A stretch of DNA of 6,517 bases from NCBI GenBank assembly GCA_002342985.1, contig DDRC01000240.1:1-6517 (forward strand), read 5' to 3'. The notes under the pieces are model-generated. The model was not told the origin of the DNA, made no database searches, and saw nothing but the letters and a program-made list of their open reading frames with translations. Of this stretch, positions 1 to 6,460 are shown in pieces. The translations under genes and the position numbers were made by a program. Within the stretch, counting starts at the first letter, position 1, and each line of letters begins with the position of its first letter. The DNA comes from Flavobacteriales bacterium UBA2426. GTDB lineage: Bacteria; Bacteroidota; Bacteroidia; Flavobacteriales_F; PHOS-HE28.

Positions 1-516
1 TACTCCATGCGCAGCTTCCTCGGCGAGGACACGCTCAACAAGGCCTTCAAGGCGCTGGTGGATTCCTTCGCCTACCGTCCCCCGCCCTACCCCACCGCGC
101 TGGACATGTACCGCGAACTGGACCGCGTGACGCCGGACAGCCTCACCTACTTGCTGGAGGACCACTTCAAGTACATCACGCTGTACAACAACCGGGTACT
201 CTCAGCGACCGCACAACAGCAGGCCGATAGCAGCTACCGCGTCACTATCACCCTGCACGCCGAGAAGAACCATGCTGACACGTTGGGCCGCGAGACCCCT
301 GTGCCCATGAACGACTGGATCGATGTGGGGCTGCTGGCGGAACCCGGCGAGGACGAGGACGAAGGCGCCATCCTGGTGCAGCAACGCGTACGGCTCAAGA
401 CCGGCGAGAACACGGTAACGCTGGTGAGCCGCACGAAGCCAGTGCGGGCTGCGATCGATCCCATGCACCTCTTCTTCGACCGAGTGCCGGACGACAACGT
501 GAAGAAGGTGGAGTGA
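1..516 (+). CDS. ABC transporter permease / M1 family aminopeptidase, C-terminal end (5' partial)
   Basis: The frame is open from base 1 to the TGA at 514-516 and gives 171 residues; the ATG at 7 is internal and the true start lies outside the window. The text matches, from memory, the last part of the Bacteroidota fusion of a multi-spanning ABC permease with a periplasmic M1 (gluzincin) aminopeptidase domain. Recognisable pieces are the helical stretch with YRPPPYPTALDMYREL, then TPDSLTYLLEDHFKYITLYN, the strand-rich segment with VPMNDWIDVGLL, and the closing IDPMHLFFDRVPDDNVKKVE. The catalytic HExxH...E motif would be further upstream and is not visible, so activity cannot be judged. An acidic run, GEDEDEG (about 350-366), sits in a loop before a late strand and may be a lineage-specific insertion. 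An ABC ATPase partner gene would be expected just upstream of the window, which is inference. Confidence 0.8.
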   Translation, partial: YSMRSFLGEDTLNKAFKALVDSFAYRPPPYPTALDMYRELDRVTPDSLTYLLEDHFKYITLYNNRVLSATAQQQADSSYRVTITLHAEKNHADTLGRETPVPMNDWIDVGLLAEPGEDEDEGAILVQQRVRLKTGENTVTLVSRTKPVRAAIDPMHLFFDRVPDDNVKKVE

Positions 517-524
517 GGACCGGA

Positions 525-556
525 GGATCAGACGATCGGGCGATCGGACGATCAGA
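525..556. repeat. Four tandem 8-bp GATC-centred units
   Basis: Nine bases after the stop of the permease/aminopeptidase gene lie four head-to-tail 8-bp units: ggatcaga (525-532), cgatcggg (533-540), cgatcgga (541-548) and cgatcaga (549-556). The GATC core recurs at exactly 8-bp steps (526, 534, 542, 550), while the last three bases of each unit vary only between purines. Two cores extend to the palindrome CGATCG. Being in the 118-bp intergenic gap, it is not explained by coding constraint. It could be a short simple-sequence repeat, a protein-binding array or part of a dispersed intergenic repeat; the window alone cannot decide. Confidence 0.7.
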
Positions 557-634
557 CAATGAGGGGAACCGCTTACGAAGTATCAGGTCAGCACGGGTTG
601 CATACTGGAGATCCAGAGCGGTTACCTTAATCCC

Positions 635-1399
635 ATGCGATCCTTGACTTCCATTGCTGGCTTGCTGCTCGGTGTCATGCTCACCGTGGCATCCACCCGT
701 GGTGCCGAAGCTCAAGAACCGCCCGTTAGCATCGCCTTTGCCGACCTGTTCACCTTCGATGTGATCGAAGGAGAGACAGGCGCCTATATCAATACCGGTC
801 CGGACAGTCTACCGCCGGACCCTTCCCTTCATGCCCGTTGCACGGCGCTCTGGCCATATCATCTGTATCTCTACAGCATCTTCTCCGACACCTATGCCCA
901 CGACCAGAAGTTGCAGGAAATGCTCCCTGACACCTCAGCCATTCGGCAACGGCTGCGCTCCCTGCTCGAAGCCGAGACCGACTTCAAGGAGTTGTACCTG
1001 CGTAGCATTCGTACTGTCCAATTAGCGCCTTTGCCAATTGACAGCGCCCTTCGCATCGCTGCGCACTTCTACTACCTGCACATCATGGACGGAGAGCCGA
1101 CCCTGCACATCTGTGTGGGGATCAACAAAGTGCGTGAACTCAGTGCATCACCGGATCACCCGCATCATGCGGCCTTCTGCTACATGACCATCTGGGAGAT
1201 GGAGGACAGCTTCGGACCATGGAGCGCAGCCAAGGCCCCGTTCGCTGAAGAACTGAAGGCCAAGCCCAGCGCGGAGCGTATCGAAGAGATCAAACAGGAG
1301 GTCTATCTGCGTATCGCCGCGCTACCTGAAATGCGCCAGGCGCTGATCGACAACTACGAGCGGAAGAAGGAGCACCTCAACTTCGAGCTGGTGTATTGA
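635..1399 (+). CDS. Exported protein of unknown function
   Basis: This 254-residue protein is not one I recognise. The start at 635 is chosen because it yields a clean Sec signal peptide: MRS, then a hydrophobic core (about residues 5-20), then a likely cleavage after the AEA near residue 26. The next Met, at residue 15, would remove it. There is no lipobox cysteine and no later membrane segment, so a soluble periplasmic or secreted protein is likely. The mature part looks mostly helical, with charged amphipathic stretches near 90-125 and 205-250, aromatic-rich patches (ALWPYHLYLYSIF, AAHFYYLHIM), three cysteines (about 69, 160, 182) and no T9SS tail. No ribosome-binding site is obvious, as is common in this phylum. 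Hand counts give 53-60% GC in four 60-base blocks here, against 72% in one block of the T9SS gene and 63% in one block of the membrane protein gene. It converges on the T9SS gene with 27 bp between stops, so the two are separate transcription units. Confidence 0.8.
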   Translation: MRSLTSIAGLLLGVMLTVASTRGAEAQEPPVSIAFADLFTFDVIEGETGAYINTGPDSLPPDPSLHARCTALWPYHLYLYSIFSDTYAHDQKLQEMLPDTSAIRQRLRSLLEAETDFKELYLRSIRTVQLAPLPIDSALRIAAHFYYLHIMDGEPTLHICVGINKVRELSASPDHPHHAAFCYMTIWEMEDSFGPWSAAKAPFAEELKAKPSAERIEEIKQEVYLRIAALPEMRQALIDNYERKKEHLNFELVY

Positions 1400-1426
1400 C
1401 CGATCGTCGGGCGCGTGTACCACTGC

Positions 1427-3445
1427 TCAGCGCACCAGCCGAAGCACTCCGCTATCCGTCCGCAACAAATAGCTGCCGTGCGGTAGTCCGCCTATGGAGA
1501 TCGTGAGCCGGTCCGATACCGCCTGCCCTTGCCAGATCAACCGGCCCAAGGCATCGCGGAGCTCCAATGCCATGCCTGGCGATAGGCCCTGCACGTGCAG
1601 CACATCCGCCATCGGGTTCGGCCAGGCGCGCAGGCCCTGACCGGTCAGATCCATCATGGCCGTACTCAACACCTGCACCGTGTCCGTGCTCCACACACAG
1701 CCGAACACATCGGTGACCAGCGCATGGTAGTCGCCGTTCACCGCAGCGACCACCGAGGCACTGACGCTCACCAGCCCTGTTCCGTTCAAGTACCAGGTCC
1801 AGCCCACACCGCCTTCCACCCACAGCGAATCGCCCTGCAGCTGCACCGTGTACCCTGGATCGATGCGCTCAACCACGACAAGGGTATCCGCGTGCACCTG
1901 GCCGTTGCCATCCGTAACATCCACCACGTAGCTTCCAGGGCACAAGCCCGCCACCGATGATGTGCTGGCGCCGGTGTTCCACGCGAAGGTGAAGGGCGCA
2001 TCACCATGGGTGAAGGCATACGCCACACCATCGCAGGCACCGGGGCAGACGGGCGCGGCATAGGTGCTCACCGCGAAGGTGGTGTCGATGCCGGCCACCA
2101 GCATCGCGTCCCCATTGCTTACATCGTCGATGGTGCTGCCGCCATAGGTGATGACTCCCCAGTAGTACCCACCGAAGAAGATACTGTTCGGCGCCGTGGC
2201 CTGGCGATGGATGCACAGCGGAATGTCGCGCTGGAAGCCACTTGGGCGTGAAGCCCACACAACGTTCCCATCGCCATCCAGCTTCGCGATCAGCGCATCC
2301 TCACCACCCAGCGCCGTGAACGGCGTGCCGAAGAAGTCGATGCTCTGTTGGAAATGTGCGGCCACCAGCACATTGCCCATGCCATCGGCGTCCACGTCCC
2401 ACGCCAGGTCGCGCTGGGCGGAACCAGTGCTCTGCGCCCAGTGGAAGGCGCCCTCTCGGTCCAGCTTCATCAACAGGATATCATCGTTGCTGCTCGCCGA
2501 GGTGAGCGTATCGTCCGGCAGGAACAGGTTCCCCCACAGGCGTGCCGCCACGAACACATTGCCCAGGGTATCGGCGCTGATGCCCATGCCCTCATTGTCG
2601 CCGTTGCCATAGCTGCGGGCCCAGACACCGTTGCCGTCCAGATCGGTGGCCAGCACGTAGAGATAGGAACCGGCACTCCCGGGCGTAAGGGCAATTCCAT
2701 CGTAGCTCGCAACGGTGAAACCGACCTGTCCGGTCACGAACACGCGGTCACCCGCCACGCTGATGTCCTGGCAGCTCTTGCCCTGGCCGTTGCCCGTGCT
2801 GGCGCGTGCCCACTGCACGGTGCCCAGGCTATCATAGCGCGCGATCACCAACTGGCGGAAGTTGCCCGCATTGGGGATGCTGATCCCGTCGAACGCGATG
2901 GTGGTGCCCCCGCTGAAACCCGCTATGAAGATCCCGCCATCGGGCGACACCGCCACGCCGCGCGCCTCATCGTTGCTGGCACTGCTGCCGGCGCGCCGCG
3001 CCCACAGGCAGGTACCCACCGTGTCGTACCGCGCCAGGAAGATGTCATCGATACCCAGGCTGTACAGCGTGACGCCATTGCCGAAATCAGCGTTGCCGTT
3101 GTAGCTGCCCGTCACGTAGATGCGGTCCGCCGCGTCGATGGCCACACCATAGGCCCACGCATCGTTGAAGCCCACCGTAATCGCACGCACCCACTGGCAC
3201 GTGCCGTCCGGGCTTCGCTTGGCGATGAAGCCCATCACATCGCTCGATCCATCGGTGATCGTGCCGCAGCCGAAGTCCACCGTGCCGGCCAGGCTGCCTA
3301 CCCAGTAGGCATTGCCCTGGCTGTCGGTGGCGATGTCGTAACAGAAGTCCACATTACCGCCAGCACCCGCACCGGCTGCCCAATTCCATTGCTGGGCGTG
3401 CAACACGTTGGTGGAGCAGAGTACGACGAGGAGCAGCTGGCGCAT
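1427..3445 (-). CDS. Secreted SBBP-type beta-propeller protein with SprB-like repeat and T9SS type A sorting domain
   Basis: A 672-residue extracellular or surface protein; its ligand is unknown. The ATG at 3445 is preferred over the in-frame ATG at 3565 because it directly gives a signal peptide (MRQLLLVVLCSTNVLHAQ, cleaved about residue 18), while the extra 40 residues are Pro/Arg-rich and non-signal-like. Residues 20-460 hold seven repeats of 61-65 residues. Each begins with a Trp (20, 85, 148, 212, 275, 336, 397), usually as WA-x-x-x-G, and most carry a middle like D-GN-(V/I)-(Y/F)-V-(T/A)-G and a late (A/L)-(K/R)-x-D segment. This fits SBBP repeats folding as one seven-bladed propeller. 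Residues 467-515 match a SprB-type repeat (CPGACDGVAYAF...LCPGSYVVDVTD). Residues 530-595 look Ig-like. Residues 605-672, starting LRAWPNPMADVLHVQG and ending LRLVR, are a T9SS type A sorting domain. The gene lies 132 bp downstream of galE on the same strand; co-transcription is possible but not shown. Confidence 0.88.
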   Translation of the reverse strand: MRQLLLVVLCSTNVLHAQQWNWAAGAGAGGNVDFCYDIATDSQGNAYWVGSLAGTVDFGCGTITDGSSDVMGFIAKRSPDGTCQWVRAITVGFNDAWAYGVAIDAADRIYVTGSYNGNADFGNGVTLYSLGIDDIFLARYDTVGTCLWARRAGSSASNDEARGVAVSPDGGIFIAGFSGGTTIAFDGISIPNAGNFRQLVIARYDSLGTVQWARASTGNGQGKSCQDISVAGDRVFVTGQVGFTVASYDGIALTPGSAGSYLYVLATDLDGNGVWARSYGNGDNEGMGISADTLGNVFVAARLWGNLFLPDDTLTSASSNDDILLMKLDREGAFHWAQSTGSAQRDLAWDVDADGMGNVLVAAHFQQSIDFFGTPFTALGGEDALIAKLDGDGNVVWASRPSGFQRDIPLCIHRQATAPNSIFFGGYYWGVITYGGSTIDDVSNGDAMLVAGIDTTFAVSTYAAPVCPGACDGVAYAFTHGDAPFTFAWNTGASTSSVAGLCPGSYVVDVTDGNGQVHADTLVVVERIDPGYTVQLQGDSLWVEGGVGWTWYLNGTGLVSVSASVVAAVNGDYHALVTDVFGCVWSTDTVQVLSTAMMDLTGQGLRAWPNPMADVLHVQGLSPGMALELRDALGRLIWQGQAVSDRLTISIGGLPHGSYLLRTDSGVLRLVR

Positions 3446-3577
3446 GCTCCAAAGATCATGCTTGCCCTTGGATGGCCCGCACGGTCCCCTGGCCGGGAAC
3501 GGATGATCGACCGGGAATACGCGGCGCGAATCGATGGCACTTCCACGTGGGGGCGGCCTACGCACGATGCGGCGGGC

Positions 3578-4597
3578 CTATCGCGCAGCCAATGCCTGCT
3601 GCCACCTCCACGCATCACGCAGCGCATCGGCCAGCGTGCGCCTGGTCTGCCAGCCCAGCACCTCGCGGCTCCGCGTGGTGTCGGCATACACCGCCTCCAC
3701 ATCGCCGGGGCGTCGAGGGCCAATCTCGTATGGCAGCTGCACGCCTGTTTCACGGATGAAGGTGGTCACCACCTCCATCACCGTATGCCCGGTGCCGGTG
3801 CCCAGATTGAAGACTTCGCAGACCGGTGCCGGCCTCGGCTCCATCCACGAGAGTGCTGCCACATGCGCCTGGGCCAGGTCCACCACATGGATGTAATCCC
3901 GCACGCAGGTTCCGTCGGCGGTGGCATAATCATCCCCATTGATCCGCAGGCGTTCGCGTAGCCCGGCCGCTGTCTGCGTGATGTATGGTACCAGGTTGCT
4001 GGGCACTCCGCGCGGCAGTTCGCCGATGAGCCCGGAGGGATGGGCGCCAATGGGATTGAAATACCGGAGCATCACGGCCTTCAGCCCGGCAACAGCCGCG
4101 CTCTGGTCCCTCACCAACTGCTCGCACGCCACCTTGGTGAAGCCGTAGGGGGAGGCGGCATTGCGGTCGGGGGCGCGCTCGCTCACCGGCAATTCCTCCG
4201 GCTGCCCGTAAACCGTGCAGCTGGAGGAGAACACCAGCCGATCCACACCGTGGTCGCGCATCACCCTCAGGAGCACGGCAAGCGAGCCGATGTTGTTCAG
4301 GTAGTATTTCACCGGGTCCTGCACGCTCTCGCCCACGGCCTTGTCAGCCGCGAAGTGAATGACCCCATGGACCCTGCCCTCTTGCGCCAGCACGGCACGC
4401 ATGGCCCGTTCATCCGTGCAATCCACGCGGTGGAGGGCGGGCCGATGCCCGGCAATGGCCACGATGCCATCGAGCACCCGCTCCTCGCTGTTGCGCAGAT
4501 CGTCCACAAGCACCGGCTCGAAGCCGGCCGCAGCCAGTTCAACCACCGTGTGTGACCCGATGAACCCTGCCCCGCCCGTAACGATCACCTTCTTCAT
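3578..4597 (-). CDS. galE: UDP-glucose 4-epimerase
   Basis: This cytosolic, NAD-dependent extended SDR enzyme interconverts UDP-glucose and UDP-galactose (Leloir pathway; precursor supply for surface glycans). At 339 residues from the ATG at 4597 it is the usual family length. That start puts MKKVIVTGGAGFIGSH at the N terminus as expected, with GGGGAG four bases upstream; the further upstream ATG at 4645 would add 16 atypical residues. Visible signatures are the G8xxG11xxG14 nucleotide-binding loop, HFAADKAVGES (81-91), SSSCTVYG (124-131) with S126 as the catalytic Ser, Y151xxxK155 (YGFTK), RYFNPIGAHPSG (178-189), NLVPYI (201-206), VRDYIHVVDLAQAH (232-245), FNLGTG (263-268) and RRPGDVEAVYAD (295-306). 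These match E. coli GalE with an offset of two (S124, Y149, K153). The position of E. coli Tyr299 is Val303 here, so N-acetylated sugars may also be accepted. Its divergent neighbour looks like a membrane glycosyltransferase, which fits an envelope-glycan role. Confidence 0.94.
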   Translation of the reverse strand: MKKVIVTGGAGFIGSHTVVELAAAGFEPVLVDDLRNSEERVLDGIVAIAGHRPALHRVDCTDERAMRAVLAQEGRVHGVIHFAADKAVGESVQDPVKYYLNNIGSLAVLLRVMRDHGVDRLVFSSSCTVYGQPEELPVSERAPDRNAASPYGFTKVACEQLVRDQSAAVAGLKAVMLRYFNPIGAHPSGLIGELPRGVPSNLVPYITQTAAGLRERLRINGDDYATADGTCVRDYIHVVDLAQAHVAALSWMEPRPAPVCEVFNLGTGTGHTVMEVVTTFIRETGVQLPYEIGPRRPGDVEAVYADTTRSREVLGWQTRRTLADALRDAWRWQQALAAR

Positions 4598-4618
4598 GCG
4601 GCTCCCCGTAGCATCGGG

Positions 4619-4626
4619 CGAAAGTA
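4619..4626 (-). promoter_or_regulatory. Possible -7 promoter element for galE
   Basis: On the minus strand these bases read TACTTTCG, which fits five of the six fixed positions of the Bacteroidota -7 element TAnnTTTG. A start about five bases downstream would leave a leader of roughly 16 bases that contains the GGGGAG before the galE ATG. No TTG of the -33 element is visible 17-23 bases upstream, so support is limited to the -7 box and the position in a 57-bp divergent spacer. Confidence 0.35.
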
Positions 4627-4654
4627 GCCCGTTCGCCATCTTCACGCCCCCGTC

Positions 4655-6448
4655 ATGCCCCGTCCCAGCCCCTCCCTGCTCCTCGTGCTGCTCGTGATGG
4701 CGGTGAACGCCTTCATCGCCCTGAGGGGCCTTTGGCCTGGGCCGAAGGACGGCTTGGCGAACACGGTGGTAAGGAGCGATGTGAAGGGCTACTACGGCTA
4801 CTTGCAGGCGCTATTCATCCGGCACGATCTGGGCCGCGAGCCCTATCAATGGGAGTATGTGAGGCAGACCCCCACCGGGACGCTCAACAAGTACTTCTGC
4901 GGCACCTCCTTGATGATGGCGCCATGGTTCGCCATCGGGCACGACATCGCACTGAGCGACCCTAGGGCCCCGCGCGATGGCCTCAGCGAGCATGAGATGC
5001 GCGCACTGAGCATCGGGGCCTGGGCCTATCTGCTCATCGGCCTTTTAGCCTTGCGCGCACTGCTTCTGCGCCTTGGGGTGCGAGAAGGCGCCGTGGCCTG
5101 GTCAATTGCGGCCATCGGACTGGGCACCCAGCTGCTCCAATACAGCGCGCTGCAGCCGGGATGGTCCCATGTCTACTCCTTCTGCGCCGTGGCCGTCTTC
5201 CTGCTCCTCGTGCATCGGCTGGGCGAGGAGGGCCGAAGCTGGTGGGCCGTCCCTGCAGCTGCGCTGTTGGGGCTCATCATCCTCATCCGGCCGGTGAATA
5301 GCCTGGTGATCCTGGCCGTGCCCGTGGTGCTGGGTGAGGCCTGGCGGCCCGCCATCCGGCGCGTGATGCAGCGACCGGCCGTGCTCTTCGCCGCATTGCT
5401 GGCATGCTTCGCCGTGATGGCCATCCAGCCGATCCTCTGGCATGCGCAGATCGGCCAATGGTACGCCTACGGCTACCGCGGGGAAGGCTTCCATTGGGAC
5501 CGGCCGGAGGTCATCAAGGTGCTGTTCGGGTTCCGCCGCGGCCTCTTCCTGTGGGCCCCCGTCCTTCTGCTCACCCTTGTGGGAACCGTGCGTCTGCTCA
5601 GGCATGACCGCGTGCGCGGCTGGTCCATGCTGCTGTACTGGGCGGCCAACACCTACGTGATCAGCGCTTGGTGGATCTGGTACTACGGCAGCGGATTCGG
5701 CAGCCGGGTCTTCGTGGACCACTATCCGGTGCTGGCTGTTCCGCTGGCCCTCCTGCTCCATACCCTGCACGGCCGGGCGTGGCTGGCCATCCGGGCCTTC
5801 ATCGTGCTGTGCAGCGCGTTGCTGCTCTTCCAGATGTGGCAGTACCATGCCTTCATCCTGCACCACGAGAGCATGGACCGTGCGAAATACGTGCGGGCCT
5901 TCCTGCGCTGGGATGACCGGCATCGGGGGCAATTCGGAGGCAACTACCAAGCCCCGCCCTTCAACCCCAACGGCATGACGCCTGTGCTGGAGGAGAGCTG
6001 CGACTTCGAGCATCGCTGCGCGCACTGGAGCGGGGGCGGCATCCGCCACCGGAAGGATGCCTACAGCGGCTCCAACGCGGTGGTCTTCGATGGAACCGAC
6101 GAATTCGGGCTGAAATTCGAGGCAGGCACGGACCGGCTGCCCACCGGGCGCGACCTCTTCCTTGAGGTGGGACTGCAGCGCTACGAAAGGGAGAGCCGCG
6201 ACTCGCAAGCGCTCATGGGCGTCACCGATGTGAAGCGCCCCGATGGCAGCACCGCGTTCTACGAGCCGTTCCGCATGAATCCGATGCCCGGGTCCCCGGG
6301 GAAATGGGAGCAGATCGAATACCGGATTCCCGTGCCTGCGCTGGAGTCCGGAGACCGCCTCAGCTTCTATTTCTGGGACCGTGAGCGCAGTTCTAGGGCG
6401 CTCATCGATGACGTGTTCATCCGCGTGAGCGCGGTGAATCCCTATTGA
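4655..6448 (+). CDS. Multi-spanning membrane protein, probable GT-C type glycosyltransferase with C-terminal beta-sandwich domain
   Basis: A 597-residue inner-membrane protein that probably moves a sugar from a lipid-linked donor; donor and acceptor are unknown. About ten hydrophobic segments can be seen, roughly at 7-25, 118-140, 146-164, 171-188, 197-228 (one or two), 241-261, 297-315, 323-342, 356-371 and 377-394. Right after the first lies a large loop with R-SD-VKGYYGYL (40-50); an acidic residue in this loop is typical of GT-C enzymes, so Asp42 is the candidate catalytic residue. Trp/Tyr-rich stretches (SAWWIWYYGSGFGSR, 337-351) recur in this class. Residues about 445-595 are non-membrane and beta-rich, opening with SCDFEHRCAHW and closing with GDRLSFYFWDRERSSRALID, and resemble a carbohydrate-binding jelly-roll placed on the outer face. 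The ATG at 4655 precedes a signal-anchor-like helix and no clear ribosome-binding site is seen. It diverges from galE across 57 bp, and its stop is 12 bp from a tRNA on the other strand. The protein class is fairly sure; enzymatic function is inference. Confidence 0.7.
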   Translation: MPRPSPSLLLVLLVMAVNAFIALRGLWPGPKDGLANTVVRSDVKGYYGYLQALFIRHDLGREPYQWEYVRQTPTGTLNKYFCGTSLMMAPWFAIGHDIALSDPRAPRDGLSEHEMRALSIGAWAYLLIGLLALRALLLRLGVREGAVAWSIAAIGLGTQLLQYSALQPGWSHVYSFCAVAVFLLLVHRLGEEGRSWWAVPAAALLGLIILIRPVNSLVILAVPVVLGEAWRPAIRRVMQRPAVLFAALLACFAVMAIQPILWHAQIGQWYAYGYRGEGFHWDRPEVIKVLFGFRRGLFLWAPVLLLTLVGTVRLLRHDRVRGWSMLLYWAANTYVISAWWIWYYGSGFGSRVFVDHYPVLAVPLALLLHTLHGRAWLAIRAFIVLCSALLLFQMWQYHAFILHHESMDRAKYVRAFLRWDDRHRGQFGGNYQAPPFNPNGMTPVLEESCDFEHRCAHWSGGGIRHRKDAYSGSNAVVFDGTDEFGLKFEAGTDRLPTGRDLFLEVGLQRYERESRDSQALMGVTDVKRPDGSTAFYEPFRMNPMPGSPGKWEQIEYRIPVPALESGDRLSFYFWDRERSSRALIDDVFIRVSAVNPY

Positions 6449-6460
6449 CGGGCTCTGTTG

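Noticed and set aside
525..556. CRISPR array
   Set aside because: The units are 8 bp and directly adjacent with no spacers, and no cas-like gene is present.
1400..1426. Possible bidirectional terminator between the convergent stops
   Set aside because: Only a 4-bp stem (CCGA-TCG-TCGG, 1400-1410) can be drawn and there is no following T run on either strand.
3446..3565. 40-codon N-terminal extension of the T9SS protein from the ATG at 3565
   Set aside because: It would bury the signal peptide behind a Pro/Arg-rich leader, and a T9SS cargo needs its Sec signal at the N terminus, so the start at 3445 is preferred.
2348..3961. Long plus-strand open frame (537 codons) opposite the T9SS gene and galE
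   Set aside because: It spans parts of two well-supported genes and their gap on the other strand, has a His/Ala/Arg-rich text with no domain, and fits the stop-poor antisense frames usual in GC-rich DNA.
4598..4645. 16-residue N-terminal extension of GalE
   Set aside because: GalE proteins normally begin a few residues before the GxxGxxG loop; the ATG at 4597 does this and has a GGGGAG just upstream.
5102..6208. Minus-strand open frame (368 codons) opposite the membrane protein gene
   Set aside because: The product is rich in His, Gln, Pro and Gly with no hydrophobic or motif pattern, and lies wholly inside a coherent membrane protein gene.
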